Shown here: piece by piece, positions 6,092 through 15,304 of the stretch | Position numbering within the stretch: position 1 is the stretch's first letter | Layout of the letters: every line of letters starts with the position of its first letter | Assembly (NCBI GenBank): GCA_023145655.1 | Contig: JAGLDI010000104.1 | Coordinates: forward strand, 1-15,304 | Direction: 5' to 3' | DNA length: 15,304 nucleotides | From: Desulfuromusa sp. | GTDB lineage: Bacteria > Desulfobacterota > Desulfuromonadia > Desulfuromonadales > Geopsychrobacteraceae | Notes under the pieces: generated by a model | The model's database searches: none | Seen by the model: the letters and a program-made list of their open reading frames with translations, nothing else | Told to the model about the DNA's origin: nothing | Translations under genes and position numbers: made by a program

Positions 6092-7003
6092 TCACTTGGA
6101 TTTTTTCGGTTTACTCTTCTGCTGCCAGAAAATCAACACTGGGCTTGCAACAAAAATTGACGAATAAGTTCCGATTAAAACCCCGACCAACATCGCAAAA
6201 GCAAAGTTGTGAATAACCCCACCACCAAGAATAAACAGGGCCAAGACAACCATCAGAGTCGTTCCAGAAGTTAACAGAGTCCGTGACAACGTCTCGTTAA
6301 TACTGCGGTTAACAATGTAAGGAAATCCTTCCTTGTTATATTTACCGGTGTTTTCACGAATCCGGTCATAGACAATAATAGTGTCGTTGAGTGAGTAACC
6401 AATGATTGCCAGAAAAGCAGCAATAATCGGCAGGTCGATCTCCTTGTTAAAAAGGCTAAAAACCCCTAGAGTGATGATCACATCATGAATCAACGCTACA
6501 ATTGCCCCGACGGCAAAACGGAATTCAAATCGCCAGGAGATATAAGCTAAAAGACCCAGCATCGCGTAAAAAATTGCTTTCAAACCTTTGCTACGCAAGT
6601 CTTTCCCAACCTGAGGACCAACCATTTCCACCCGGCGAATATCGACATCACCTTTCTCATAAGTTTGTCCCAGAGCATTCTGTATCTGCACTGAAAGCCC
6701 TTGTAATTCAGTAGTACTCTGTTCAACGCGGATCAAAAACTCATTCTGATTGTCGCCAAATCGCTGCACCACAACACTGCCGAGCTCAATTTCCTGCAGC
6801 GCTTTTTTGATCGCAGAAGCATCGGTTGATTGAGTAAATTGAACTTGAACCAGAGTTCCTCCAACAAAATCGATTCCATAGTTTGGTCCCCCTTTGGCGA
6901 TCAGGGAAGCAAAACCAATCAGAATCAAAGCGATGGAAACAAATAACGCAATCTTACGTTTACCAATAAAATCAATATTAACATCCGGCTTGATCAGCTG
7001 CAT
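6092..7003 (-). CDS. secF: Protein translocase subunit SecF
   Basis: SecF pairs with SecD in the inner membrane and uses the proton gradient to complete protein export through SecYEG. The 303 residues show a first membrane helix (18-36), then NYGIDFVGGTLVQV (41-54), the SecF/SecD signature. A periplasmic domain (~55-135) and five more helices follow between ~140 and 293. IIGYSLNDTIIVYDRIREN (200-218) is the conserved TM4/TM5 region, including the Asp needed for proton use in the family. The tail is lysine-rich. A strong AAAGGAGG stands nine bases before the start. The gene begins 15 bp after the secD stop, the standard secD-secF arrangement. Confidence 0.97.
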   Translation of the reverse strand: MQLIKPDVNIDFIGKRKIALFVSIALILIGFASLIAKGGPNYGIDFVGGTLVQVQFTQSTDASAIKKALQEIELGSVVVQRFGDNQNEFLIRVEQSTTELQGLSVQIQNALGQTYEKGDVDIRRVEMVGPQVGKDLRSKGLKAIFYAMLGLLAYISWRFEFRFAVGAIVALIHDVIITLGVFSLFNKEIDLPIIAAFLAIIGYSLNDTIIVYDRIRENTGKYNKEGFPYIVNRSINETLSRTLLTSGTTLMVVLALFILGGGVIHNFAFAMLVGVLIGTYSSIFVASPVLIFWQQKSKPKKSK

Positions 7004-7018
7004 GCCGTCATGCCTCCT

Positions 7019-8617
7019 TTATATACTCAGCCGCTTAACTTCGCGGCCTTTCAAGAAAATATCAAAAATAACCCGCGATACAAATATCGCAGTAAACAAT
7101 GAAGCGATGATACCAATCGACAGAGTAACCGCAAAGCCACGGACCGGACCGGTACCAAACTGGAATAGAACTAAAGCAGCCAGCAAAGTTGTCAGGTTAG
7201 CATCAATAATTGTCATAAACGCTTTACTGTAACCAGATTCAAGCGCCAGTTTAGGAGCCCTGCCAAGCCGAATCTCCTCACGAATCCTCTCGAATATTAA
7301 AACGTTAGCATCAACTGCCATACCAACGGTCAAGACAACACCAGCAAGCCCCGGCAGAGTTAATGTGGCTCCGAACATAGCCAGCATTGCCGCAATGAAC
7401 ACCAGGTTAAGAGAGAGGGCGATAACGGCAACGATTCCTGAGAGCTGGTAATAAATAATCATCGCCAGAACGACAAGGACGGCACCGACAAGAATAGACT
7501 TGATCCCCTTATTGATAGAATCCTGTCCAAGGGAGGGTCCAACAGTCCGGTTTTCCAAGATCTTCACTGGAGCCGGCAAAGAACCAGCACGGAGAATTAT
7601 TGCCAGATCAGTTGCCTCCTGAGAGGTAAAAGAACCGGAAATCTGCGCACTACCACCAGCAATCCGCTCACGGATGACCGGAGCGGAATAGATCGTATCA
7701 TCCAGAACAATTGCCATCCGCTTGCCGACATTTGCCGCCGTAATCTGGTCAAAACGCTTCGCTCCAACGGCATTGAACTCAATAGAAACATAGGGTTCAT
7801 TAAAGCGGGTATCGATCCGGACATTCGCATCAGATAAAAGATCACCAGTCAAAACTGTTTTATCAATAACTACCAGAGGTTTTTCTGTCGTCGCACCGGT
7901 AGATCGATTAACATTTTTTTCATAAAGCAGCTCGGTACCAGGTGGCAATTTACCAGCAACGGCATCCTGAAGGTTGGCTGTTTCATCAACCATTTTAAAC
8001 TCAAGCCGAGCAGTTTTACCCAATAGTGCAATTGCCCGCTCAGGATCTTCAACCCCCGGAAGTTGAATCAGAATACGATAGTCACTCTGCCGCTGTAGTG
8101 TCGGTTCACTGACACCAAACTGGTCAACCCGATTACGCATCGTTTCCAACGCCTGACGAACTGCGTAATCCTTAATGTTATCAATTTCCTGATTACTTAA
8201 CCGGTACTGTTTTTCTATATACCCGCCAGCTCCAGTCATTGTTTCAGCTTCAAGTGAAGGATAATTCTCTGCCATCAAGGCATCGACCTTAGCCCCTTCG
8301 GCATCATCATAAACGAGGATGACCAAACGATCCCCCTGACGCCTCTCCAGTCGCTTGAAAATGATATCTTTCTCACGCAACTGAGCTTCAGACTGATCGA
8401 TGATGGTATCGATACGACTTTCAACCGCTTTATCTACTTCAACACCAAGCACCAGATGCATGCCACCCTGCAAATCCAGTCCAAGTTGAATTGGATTAAC
8501 AGTATCAGTCCACCACTGCGGCAAACTGTCCCGCATCAGCGTCGGGGCAATAACAAAAAATGACAGGAGTAGACAGAGTAAAATCAAAATACCTCTGAAT
8601 TTAAGACTATTGGACAT
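7019..8617 (-). CDS. secD: Protein translocase subunit SecD
   Basis: SecD is the larger half of the SecDF proton-driven export factor. The 532 residues start with a membrane helix (8-27) followed by GLDLQGGMHLVLGV (46-59), the family signature. A large periplasmic region follows, with VRQALETMRNRVDQFGVSEP (153-172), ILIQLPGVEDPERA (182-195) and the hinge PAPVKILENRTVGPSLG (348-364). Five further helices run from ~370 to 521. They contain GMAVDANVLIFERIREE (432-448), with the Asp-Ala-Asn of the proton path. Both periplasmic subdomains are present, so it is full length. AAAGGGAG precedes the ATG by about eleven bases, a slightly long spacing. It is flanked by yajC (48 bp upstream) and secF (15 bp downstream). 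Confidence 0.97.
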   Translation of the reverse strand: MSNSLKFRGILILLCLLLSFFVIAPTLMRDSLPQWWTDTVNPIQLGLDLQGGMHLVLGVEVDKAVESRIDTIIDQSEAQLREKDIIFKRLERRQGDRLVILVYDDAEGAKVDALMAENYPSLEAETMTGAGGYIEKQYRLSNQEIDNIKDYAVRQALETMRNRVDQFGVSEPTLQRQSDYRILIQLPGVEDPERAIALLGKTARLEFKMVDETANLQDAVAGKLPPGTELLYEKNVNRSTGATTEKPLVVIDKTVLTGDLLSDANVRIDTRFNEPYVSIEFNAVGAKRFDQITAANVGKRMAIVLDDTIYSAPVIRERIAGGSAQISGSFTSQEATDLAIILRAGSLPAPVKILENRTVGPSLGQDSINKGIKSILVGAVLVVLAMIIYYQLSGIVAVIALSLNLVFIAAMLAMFGATLTLPGLAGVVLTVGMAVDANVLIFERIREEIRLGRAPKLALESGYSKAFMTIIDANLTTLLAALVLFQFGTGPVRGFAVTLSIGIIASLFTAIFVSRVIFDIFLKGREVKRLSI

Positions 8618-8665
8618 TTGTGTTGTATCTCCCTTTAAACATTTATGGGCAAGTCAAATAATTTA

Positions 8666-8974
8666 CTATTGTTTGACCTCAGTCACTGAGACACGGTTCA
8701 TTTTTATTTTAACTCCCGTAGCAACCTCAAGTGTCACAGTTGTATCTTCTACTGCGGTAATTTTCCCGTGGATACCACCGGCAGTTACAGCACTATCACC
8801 AGCTTTGAGTCCACTAACCAGCTCTTTCTGTTGCTTGGCGCGTTTCTGCTGGGGGCGAATCAGCAAAAAATAAAAGATGGCAAACATTGCCACCAGCATG
8901 ATAATTCCTTGATATTGACTGCCCTGACCTTGGGCTGCTGCGTTTCCTGCCATTGCAAAAACTTCTGTTGCCAT
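8666..8974 (-). CDS. yajC: Sec translocon accessory protein YajC
   Basis: YajC is a small inner-membrane protein that co-purifies with SecDF and SecYEG. The 102 residues have a short Ala/Gly/Gln-rich N-terminus, one membrane helix (about 22-39, GIIMLVAMFAIFYFLLIRP), then RPQQKRAKQQKEL and a soluble part. That part carries the family pattern LKAGDSAVTAGGIHGKI (56-72) and ends in a beta-rich segment (VTLEVATGVKIKMNR). Length and layout are typical. AAGGAGG lies eight bases before the ATG. Its position between tgt and secD matches the conserved tgt-yajC-secD-secF order of many proteobacteria. Confidence 0.96.
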   Translation of the reverse strand: MATEVFAMAGNAAAQGQGSQYQGIIMLVAMFAIFYFLLIRPQQKRAKQQKELVSGLKAGDSAVTAGGIHGKITAVEDTTVTLEVATGVKIKMNRVSVTEVKQ

Positions 8975-9027
8975 TTTCTTTTCCTCCTTGAAGAGTGTGT
9001 CAGATAAAACATTTATTTAGTTAGAAA

Positions 9028-11204
<2,177 letters not shown>

Positions 11205-11293
11205 CAAAACAAATCCAAATCATGTCAAAACAGCGACCTAGAAGATCATAGAAAGGGGCCGATGTCAATCGCTTTCCGTGGTGATAAAACACC

Positions 11294-11322
11294 TTGATAG
11301 CGGGGATTAACCGGTCTAAAAT
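11294..11322 (+). promoter_or_regulatory. Sigma70-type promoter of the small cysteine-rich gene
   Basis: TTGATA (11294-11299) and TAAAAT (11317-11322) are separated by exactly 17 bases. Each differs from consensus at one position. Transcription would start near 11329, giving a leader of about 24 bases before the ATG at 11353. Confidence 0.6.
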
Positions 11323-11352
11323 TAGACAACTTCAGAAAGAGTAGAGGCCTAT

Positions 11353-11568
11353 ATGGGGGAAAAAGGAAATATCACCGAAAACCTTGCTATTCTCGACATT
11401 GTCAGTACTTACCCTGAGACGGAAGTGGTTTTCAAGTCCTACGATGCAAACATTGGGGAGTGTATCTGCTGCGAGTGTCTGTTTGACACAGTTCAACAGG
11501 TTGCAGAAAAGTACCGTCTGGATCTGTCAGAGCTACTGAAAAAATTAAACTCTGCTGCTTTTGATTGA
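11353..11568 (+). CDS. Small DUF1858-like protein with a four-cysteine cluster
   Basis: This 71-residue soluble protein fits the DUF1858 / hybrid-cluster-associated redox-disulfide fold pattern. It has AILDIVSTYPETEVVFKSYDANIG (12-35), a cysteine cluster, then TVQQVAEKYRLDLSELLKKLN (45-66); family members share 'PET..VF..YG...C..C......A..Y.lDl..LL..LN'. Here the cysteine site is CICCEC: Cys37, 39, 40 and 42, denser than the family's usual pair. Such clusters may bind metal or cycle a disulfide; which applies is unknown. GAGG stands about five bases before the ATG, and a good promoter lies upstream. It is the only + strand gene in the right two thirds of the window, divergent from queA and convergent with argC. 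The family call is by motif recall. Confidence 0.72.
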   Translation: MGEKGNITENLAILDIVSTYPETEVVFKSYDANIGECICCECLFDTVQQVAEKYRLDLSELLKKLNSAAFD

Positions 11569-11592
11569 AATACTAGGTGCCTGTCGGGCTAT

Positions 11593-11675
11593 CAGGGTGT
11601 TGAAAAACGTTTTGAAACCGCGAGTGCAAGGCAAAAATTGCCGAAAATCGCAGTTTACAGTTTTTCAACAGCCTG
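11593..11675. repeat. Intergenic inverted repeat with nested hairpin (MITE-like, may act as terminator)
   Basis: The left arm CAGGGTGTTGAAAAAC (11593-11608) and right arm GTTTTTCAACAGCCTG (11660-11675) match in 15 of 16 positions as inverted repeats. Near their centre lies a second perfect hairpin, GGCAA-AAA-TTGCC (11630-11642). The right arm abuts the argC stop codon. CTAGG occurs on both sides (11573-11577 and 11676-11680). I recall very similar 'GTTGAAAAAC...CAACAGCCTGCTAG' units between genes in many deltaproteobacterial genomes, so it is probably one copy of a dispersed repeat. Placed between two convergent genes, it may stop transcription from both sides. Confidence 0.75.
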
Positions 11676-12713
11676 CTAGGGAAAAATTGGCACAATACCT
11701 AACCCAAGGGATTCATCGAAACCACAGATAATATTCATGTTCTGTACGGCTTGCCCGGCTGCACCCTTAACCAGATTATCAATAGCCGTCACGACAATCA
11801 CCCGTCCGGTATGCTGATCACTGACCAGCCCGACATCACAGAAGTTTGTCCCCCTCACATAGGCAATATTTGGCAATTGTCCCCCCGGCATCACCCGAAT
11901 AAAATGCTCATCGGCATAATGTTGTTGAAACAGTGCAATCAGCTCTTCAGTGGACTTAGCCTCAAGTAAATCAGCATAACAGGTCGAAAGGATACCACGA
12001 TTGACCGGGAGCAGATGGGGAGTAAAATTAAGCCTGATAGCACCACCAGCCAATCCGGTCAGCTCTTGCTCAATTTCTGGAGTATGCCGATGACTAGCGA
12101 TTCCATAAGCTTTGAAACCTTCATTCGCCTCACAGAAAAGACTCCCGAGTTTAACTCCACGCCCGGCTCCACTCACCCCGGATTTACTATCAACAATCAG
12201 GCTCTTCGGATCGATCAAATGTTTTTCCAGCAAGGGGGCCAGACCAAGAATGACACTGGTCGGATAGCAACCAGGATTGGCAACTAAACGGGCAGAGCGA
12301 AGCTGCTCACGGTAGAGTTCCGGCAGCCCATAAACAGCTTCAGCAAACAGTTCAGGGCTACTATGGACCTGGTACCAATGTTCATAAACATCCTGATCTT
12401 TCAATCGATAGTCTGCAGAGAGATCAACAACTTTACAACCAGCAGCAAGAAAACCAGGAACAACCCCCATAGCTGTTTTGTGTGGCAATGCGGTAAAAAC
12501 AAGATCGGCGTGTTTGGCAATTGCAGCAACATCAAGGGGTTCACATGGCAGTTCACAAAAACCGCTTAACGATGGAAAGACCTGATTAATCGGCAGCCCT
12601 TCATGCTGTCGTGATGTCACACAGCAGATTTCAATTTCTGGATGCCCAACCAGAATCCGTAACAGCTCAACACCGGTGTACCCACTGGCTCCAACTACAG
12701 CTACTTTCAACAT
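11676..12713 (-). CDS. argC: N-acetyl-gamma-glutamyl-phosphate reductase
   Basis: ArgC reduces N-acetylglutamyl phosphate to the semialdehyde with NADPH, the third step of arginine synthesis. The 345 residues begin [21 protein letters not shown], the Rossmann nucleotide-binding turn (GASGYTG, 8-14). The catalytic cysteine is Cys149 in [21 protein letters not shown] (177-187), [12 protein letters not shown] (207-218, with the catalytic His) and [15 protein letters not shown] mark the dehydrogenase domain. Length is typical for the long-standing ArgC type 1. GGGAG lies about eight bases before the ATG. A terminator sits just upstream, so argC is not part of the rpsI transcript and should have its own promoter in the ~45 AT-rich bases between. 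No other arg genes are nearby. Confidence 0.97.
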   Translation of the reverse strand: MLKVAVVGASGYTGVELLRILVGHPEIEICCVTSRQHEGLPINQVFPSLSGFCELPCEPLDVAAIAKHADLVFTALPHKTAMGVVPGFLAAGCKVVDLSADYRLKDQDVYEHWYQVHSSPELFAEAVYGLPELYREQLRSARLVANPGCYPTSVILGLAPLLEKHLIDPKSLIVDSKSGVSGAGRGVKLGSLFCEANEGFKAYGIASHRHTPEIEQELTGLAGGAIRLNFTPHLLPVNRGILSTCYADLLEAKSTEELIALFQQHYADEHFIRVMPGGQLPNIAYVRGTNFCDVGLVSDQHTGRVIVVTAIDNLVKGAAGQAVQNMNIICGFDESLGLGIVPIFP

Positions 12714-12734
12714 AGAGATCTCCCTATTTGATAC

Positions 12735-12746
12735 AGATTACAATCT
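12735..12746. promoter_or_regulatory. Short palindrome upstream of argC, possible operator
   Basis: AGATT-AC-AATCT is a perfect 5+2+5 palindrome 21 bases before the argC start, in the short gap where the argC promoter must lie. It does not match the ArgR box I know (TGAAT-type half sites), so a regulator cannot be named. A 12-base palindrome in AT-rich DNA can be chance. Confidence 0.2.
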
Positions 12747-12758
12747 AAATTTATATAC

Positions 12759-12796
12759 AAAAAAAAGGGAAACCCTGGAGGGTTTCCCTTTTTTTT
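12759..12796 (-). terminator. Bidirectional intrinsic terminator after rpsI
   Basis: Stem GGGAAACCC (12767-12775) and GGGTTTCCC (12780-12788) with a TGGA loop is flanked by eight A on the left and eight T on the right. It therefore reads as hairpin plus U-tract on both strands. On the minus strand it lies 30 bases after the rpsI stop and closes the rplM-rpsI transcript before argC. Confidence 0.93.
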
Positions 12797-12826
12797 CGTA
12801 TCCAGCAGATAATTGCCAATAGGAAA

Positions 12827-13219
12827 TTAACGCTTGGAAAACTGGAAACTCTTACGGGCCCCTGCACGTCCGTATTTCTTACGCTCTTTAATACGACTAT
12901 CACGGGTAATAAAACCAGCCTGTTTCAGAGTTGCACGTAATTCTGGGTTAACTTCCAGAAGTGCTTTAGTAATGCCGTGTTTAATTGCACCGGCCTGACC
13001 AGAGATACCACCTCCAGAAACGTTAACTGAAATATCAAACTTACCCATATTATCAGTCAGCTCCAACGGTTGACGAATCACCATCTTGGACGTTTCCCGA
13101 CCAAAGAAAACATCAACAGGACGCTTATTGATAACAATTTCACCGGTGCCGGGTTTCATCCAGACACGAGCAATTGAGGTTTTTCTTTTGCCGGTTGCAT
13201 AAATTTTCTGTTCAGCCAT
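12827..13219 (-). CDS. rpsI: 30S ribosomal protein S9
   Basis: S9 sits in the head of the small ribosomal subunit, and its C-terminal tail reaches the P-site tRNA. The 130 residues are typical: [33 protein letters not shown] near the start, [22 protein letters not shown] in the middle and [20 protein letters not shown] at the end, with the invariant lysine-arginine terminus. GGGAG lies about eight bases before the ATG. It follows rplM by 17 bp, as in nearly all bacteria, and is closed by a strong terminator. Confidence 0.99.
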   Translation of the reverse strand: MAEQKIYATGKRKTSIARVWMKPGTGEIVINKRPVDVFFGRETSKMVIRQPLELTDNMGKFDISVNVSGGGISGQAGAIKHGITKALLEVNPELRATLKQAGFITRDSRIKERKKYGRAGARKSFQFSKR

Positions 13220-13236
13220 CTAGCTATCTCCCAGTA

Positions 13237-13671
13237 TTATAACTTTAACTTCAGTTCTTTAGGTTGCTGTGCGGCATGAGGATGCTCACCACCGGCATAA
13301 ACCTTGAGTTTACTAAACATCTTACGACCCAATTTATTCTTAGGAAGCATGCCTTTAACCGCTGTTTCAACCAACATTTCTGGCTTTTTTTCCAACAGTT
13401 TTTCGGCGCTGATCTCTTTAATGCCACCTTGCCAGCCAGTATGATGATAATACATCTTATCTGCCAGCTTGTTTCCGGTCAGCTTTATTTTATCAGCATT
13501 AAGGACAACAACAAAGTCTCCGGTATCAACACTCGGAGTATAAATTGGCTTATGCTTACCACGTAAAACACGGGCTATTTCAGTTGCAGCACGACCGAGA
13601 ACAACATCCTCCAGATCGACAACATACCAATCTCTAACAATATCCTGCTCTTTAGCGACTAGAGTACTCAT
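13237..13671 (-). CDS. rplM: 50S ribosomal protein L13
   Basis: L13 is an early-assembling large-subunit protein. The 144 residues contain the family blocks [63 protein letters not shown], and [34 protein letters not shown]. Length is normal. GAGG lies about eight bases before the ATG. A near-consensus promoter and a short hairpin leader precede it. First gene of the rplM-rpsI operon. Confidence 0.99.
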   Translation of the reverse strand: MSTLVAKEQDIVRDWYVVDLEDVVLGRAATEIARVLRGKHKPIYTPSVDTGDFVVVLNADKIKLTGNKLADKMYYHHTGWQGGIKEISAEKLLEKKPEMLVETAVKGMLPKNKLGRKMFSKLKVYAGGEHPHAAQQPKELKLKL

Positions 13672-13703
13672 CGCATTCCTCTCTGAACTTATGACTTAAA
13701 GGG

Positions 13704-13718
13704 TTGTGGGACTCACAA
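13704..13718 (-). promoter_or_regulatory. Hairpin at the 5' end of the rplM leader
   Basis: TTGTG-AGTCC-CACAA on the minus strand forms a 5-bp stem with a 5-base loop. With the promoter at 13726-13754, transcription would begin near 13719, so the mRNA would start with this hairpin. A role in mRNA stability or in L13 feedback control is possible but not shown. Confidence 0.3.
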
Positions 13719-13725
13719 AGCGGTA

Positions 13726-13754
13726 AATTTATCTGAGTCGCCCGCACCTGTCAA
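13726..13754 (-). promoter_or_regulatory. Sigma70-type promoter of rplM-rpsI
   Basis: On the minus strand a perfect -35 TTGACA (13749-13754) is followed after 17 bases by TAAATT (13726-13731). The GC-rich sequence GGTGCGGGCG lies in the spacer. The leader to the rplM ATG would be about 48 bases. Confidence 0.75.
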
Positions 13755-13811
13755 GACAATTCGTCACTCTGTTGCAGCTTTATTTTAATTCTTCGCCCAT
13801 CCAAGTGACAG

Positions 13812-14546
13812 CTAAAACCACACCTCCATCAAGCAGAGCCCATGGGCTGGAGCAGTCAGCGGTACAGCCTCATATCCGGTCCCTTCCAGCAACCGTTGAA
13901 TCTCCGCAACGGATCTTTTCCCTCGTCCAATTTCGATCAGGGTACCGACCATTATCCTGATCATGTTTCTCAGAAAACCACTGCCACGAATATCAATATG
14001 AAGCAATGAGCCCTCTTCACTAAAATCAATCGAGAAAATTTCCCGAATTGTGGTCTTTGCAGAACAACCACTGGTACGAAACAGAGCAAAATCATGTTGA
14101 CCAATAAAATTCTGGGCCGCTTGCTGCATCCTTTCCAGATCAACGGGTTTCTTCACCAACCAGCTGTTTTTTCTCTCCAGCGGAGATCGAATCTGGTCAC
14201 GCAATATGGTATAGCGATAATGCTTGCCACGTGCAGAAAAACGGGCATGAAATTGATCATCAACCAGCTCCACATGTCGAACCGCAATATCATCGGGGAG
14301 AAACCGGTTCACCCCTTCCCGCCAGGCACTTAATGGTAAATTTCTCTCAGTCGTCAGATGACAAACCATCCCCCGTGCATGGACACCGGAATCGGTCCGA
14401 CCAGCGGAGTAGACCGTGTGGATAATTCCGGTTAATTGCTGCAACGCTTGCTCTAACCGTTGTTGCACAGAAATACCATTTGGTTGATATTGCCAACCGA
14501 CGTAATTTGTTCCGTCATAGGCAATAATCAGCTTGATTCTAGTCAT
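13812..14546 (-). CDS. truA: tRNA pseudouridine(38-40) synthase TruA
   Basis: TruA converts uridines 38, 39 and 40 of the tRNA anticodon arm to pseudouridine. The 244 residues match the family length. Visible blocks are IAYDGTNYVGWQYQPNGISVQ (8-28), and SAGRTDSGVHARGMV (47-61) with the catalytic Asp52. Further on are FHARFSARGKHYRYTI, GQHDFALFRTSG and GSGFLRNMIRIMVGTLIEIGRGK, the last being the conserved C-terminal RNA-binding/active-site strand. AGG stands about seven bases before the ATG. It follows leuB on the same strand after 86 bp containing a hairpin, and precedes the rplM promoter. Confidence 0.97.
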   Translation of the reverse strand: MTRIKLIIAYDGTNYVGWQYQPNGISVQQRLEQALQQLTGIIHTVYSAGRTDSGVHARGMVCHLTTERNLPLSAWREGVNRFLPDDIAVRHVELVDDQFHARFSARGKHYRYTILRDQIRSPLERKNSWLVKKPVDLERMQQAAQNFIGQHDFALFRTSGCSAKTTIREIFSIDFSEEGSLLHIDIRGSGFLRNMIRIMVGTLIEIGRGKRSVAEIQRLLEGTGYEAVPLTAPAHGLCLMEVWF

Positions 14547-14580
14547 TCAAACCTGCCATCACTGCTACTCGAATAATAGA

Positions 14581-14604
14581 ACAGGGAGCCACAAAGCTCC
14601 CCGT
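14581..14604 (-). terminator. Hairpin between leuB and truA, possible terminator
   Basis: GGGAGC-CACAAA-GCTCCC (14584-14601) is a perfect 6-bp stem, extended after one mismatch by two further pairs. On the minus strand the downstream sequence TGTTCTATTATT is only moderately U-rich, so termination may be partial. On the + strand it runs into TCTTTT, but no + gene is present there. Confidence 0.45.
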
Positions 14605-14632
14605 CTTTTACCCAAATACCATTCAATATAAA

Positions 14633-15304
14633 TCAACCCAATTTATTAATAATTGCATCACCCATTGCCGCAGTATCTACCTTCTTCTCGCCAGCCCCAT
14701 TCTGATAGATATCACCGGTACGATAACCATCCTTCAAGACCTCTTCTACTGCAGAATCAATTGCATCGGAAGCCTCAAGCATGCCAAAGGAATAACGTAA
14801 CATCATCGAAGTGGAAAGAATCTGCGCAATCGGATTAGCAATTCCTTGTCCGGCAATATCAGGGGCACTGCCACCTGATGGTTCATACATCCCAAAAGTT
14901 CCTTCTGCCAGTGACGCAGAGGGCAACATCCCGAGCGATCCAGTCAACATGGCTGCCTCATCTGAAATGATATCCCCGAACATATTTCCACACAGCATAA
15001 CATCAAACTGTTTTGGCCAGCGGACCAGTTGCATTGCCGCATTATCAACATACATGTGGGAAAGTTCTACATCAGGATACTCTTTGGCGACACGCTCAAC
15101 AACTTCGCGCCAGAGCACCGATGTTGAAAGAACATTGGCTTTATCGATAGAACAAACCCTCTTATCCCGCTTACGAGCCGCTTCAAAAGCAACGTGGGTG
15201 ATCTTCTCAACTTCGGCAACCGAATACTTCATTGTGTCGAAACCGGTCCGTTCTCCCCCTTCCCCTTCAATTCCCTTCGGCGAAGCAAAGTAGATTCCAC
15301 CAGT
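14633..15304 (-). CDS. leuB: 3-isopropylmalate dehydrogenase, C-terminal part (5' end outside window)
   Basis: LeuB oxidises and decarboxylates 3-isopropylmalate with NAD+ in leucine synthesis. The frame is open to the window edge, starting [11 protein letters not shown]. About 223 residues are visible, roughly the last 60 % of the usual ~360. Present are [36 protein letters not shown] with the catalytic lysine, and DNAAMQLV. They are followed by [27 protein letters not shown] with metal-binding aspartates, and [24 protein letters not shown], the NAD-binding loop. The Met encoded at 15230-15232 is internal and should not be taken as the start. The downstream neighbour is truA. Confidence 0.97.
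   Translation of the reverse strand, partial: TGGIYFASPKGIEGEGGERTGFDTMKYSVAEVEKITHVAFEAARKRDKRVCSIDKANVLSTSVLWREVVERVAKEYPDVELSHMYVDNAAMQLVRWPKQFDVMLCGNMFGDIISDEAAMLTGSLGMLPSASLAEGTFGMYEPSGGSAPDIAGQGIANPIAQILSTSMMLRYSFGMLEASDAIDSAVEEVLKDGYRTGDIYQNGAGEKKVDTAAMGDAIINKLG

Noticed and set aside
11245..11268. queA promoter from TTGACA (11263-11268) and TATGAT (11245-11250) on the minus strand
   Set aside because: Both hexamers look good, but the spacer is only 12 bases, too short for a sigma70 promoter.
11205..11290. preQ1 riboswitch in front of queA
   Set aside because: I could not find the short hairpin plus A-rich tail of preQ1-I or a recognisable later-class fold. A riboswitch is also more typical of queuosine synthesis and transport genes than of queA in this group.

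Overview
The window looks like a chromosomal segment of a Gram-negative deltaproteobacterium, most likely of the Desulfuromonadales (Geobacter/Desulfuromonas/Pelobacter type). The reasons are the block queA-tgt-yajC-secD-secF with recJ close behind, the leuB/truA/rplM-rpsI/argC neighbourhood, and an intergenic inverted repeat of the 'GTTGAAAAAC...GTTTTTCAACAGCCTG' type that I recall from such genomes. This placement is inference from gene order and recall; no search was run. Almost everything is housekeeping.

Layout. Positions 1-1494 (+ strand) hold the C-terminal end of a PLP-dependent class I aminotransferase and a stand-alone P-loop protein (BioD/CobB-like domain plus a DRTGG-like domain). 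The latter converges on murB (- strand) and overlaps its 3' end by 12 bp. Positions 2506-3682 are the only clearly accessory part. This AT-rich stretch between murB and recJ carries one uncharacterised 258-codon ORF, a short orphan reading frame, and the N-terminal stump of a DUF772-type transposase, all on the minus strand.

From 11204 down to 3683, read on the minus strand, runs a dense gene string: queA, tgt, yajC, secD, secF, a membrane-anchored TPR protein, a strong intrinsic terminator, then recJ. QueA and Tgt are two steps of queuosine tRNA modification. YajC, SecD and SecF form the accessory complex of the Sec translocon. RecJ is a single-strand DNA exonuclease used in repair.

A small + strand gene (11353-11568) with its own good sigma70-like promoter encodes a four-cysteine DUF1858-like protein. 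It converges on argC, and the two are separated by the inverted repeat. Further right, all on the minus strand, lie argC (arginine biosynthesis), a rpsI/argC terminator with a textbook bidirectional form, the rplM-rpsI ribosomal operon with a near-consensus promoter, truA (tRNA pseudouridine synthase) and the 3' part of leuB (leucine biosynthesis), which runs off the window end.

The most unusual content is the 1.2-kb insert between murB and recJ. Its ORF carries motifs I recall from an uncharacterised protein family, and the transposase fragment shows past mobile-element activity. I see no CRISPR array, tRNA, rRNA or intact insertion sequence.
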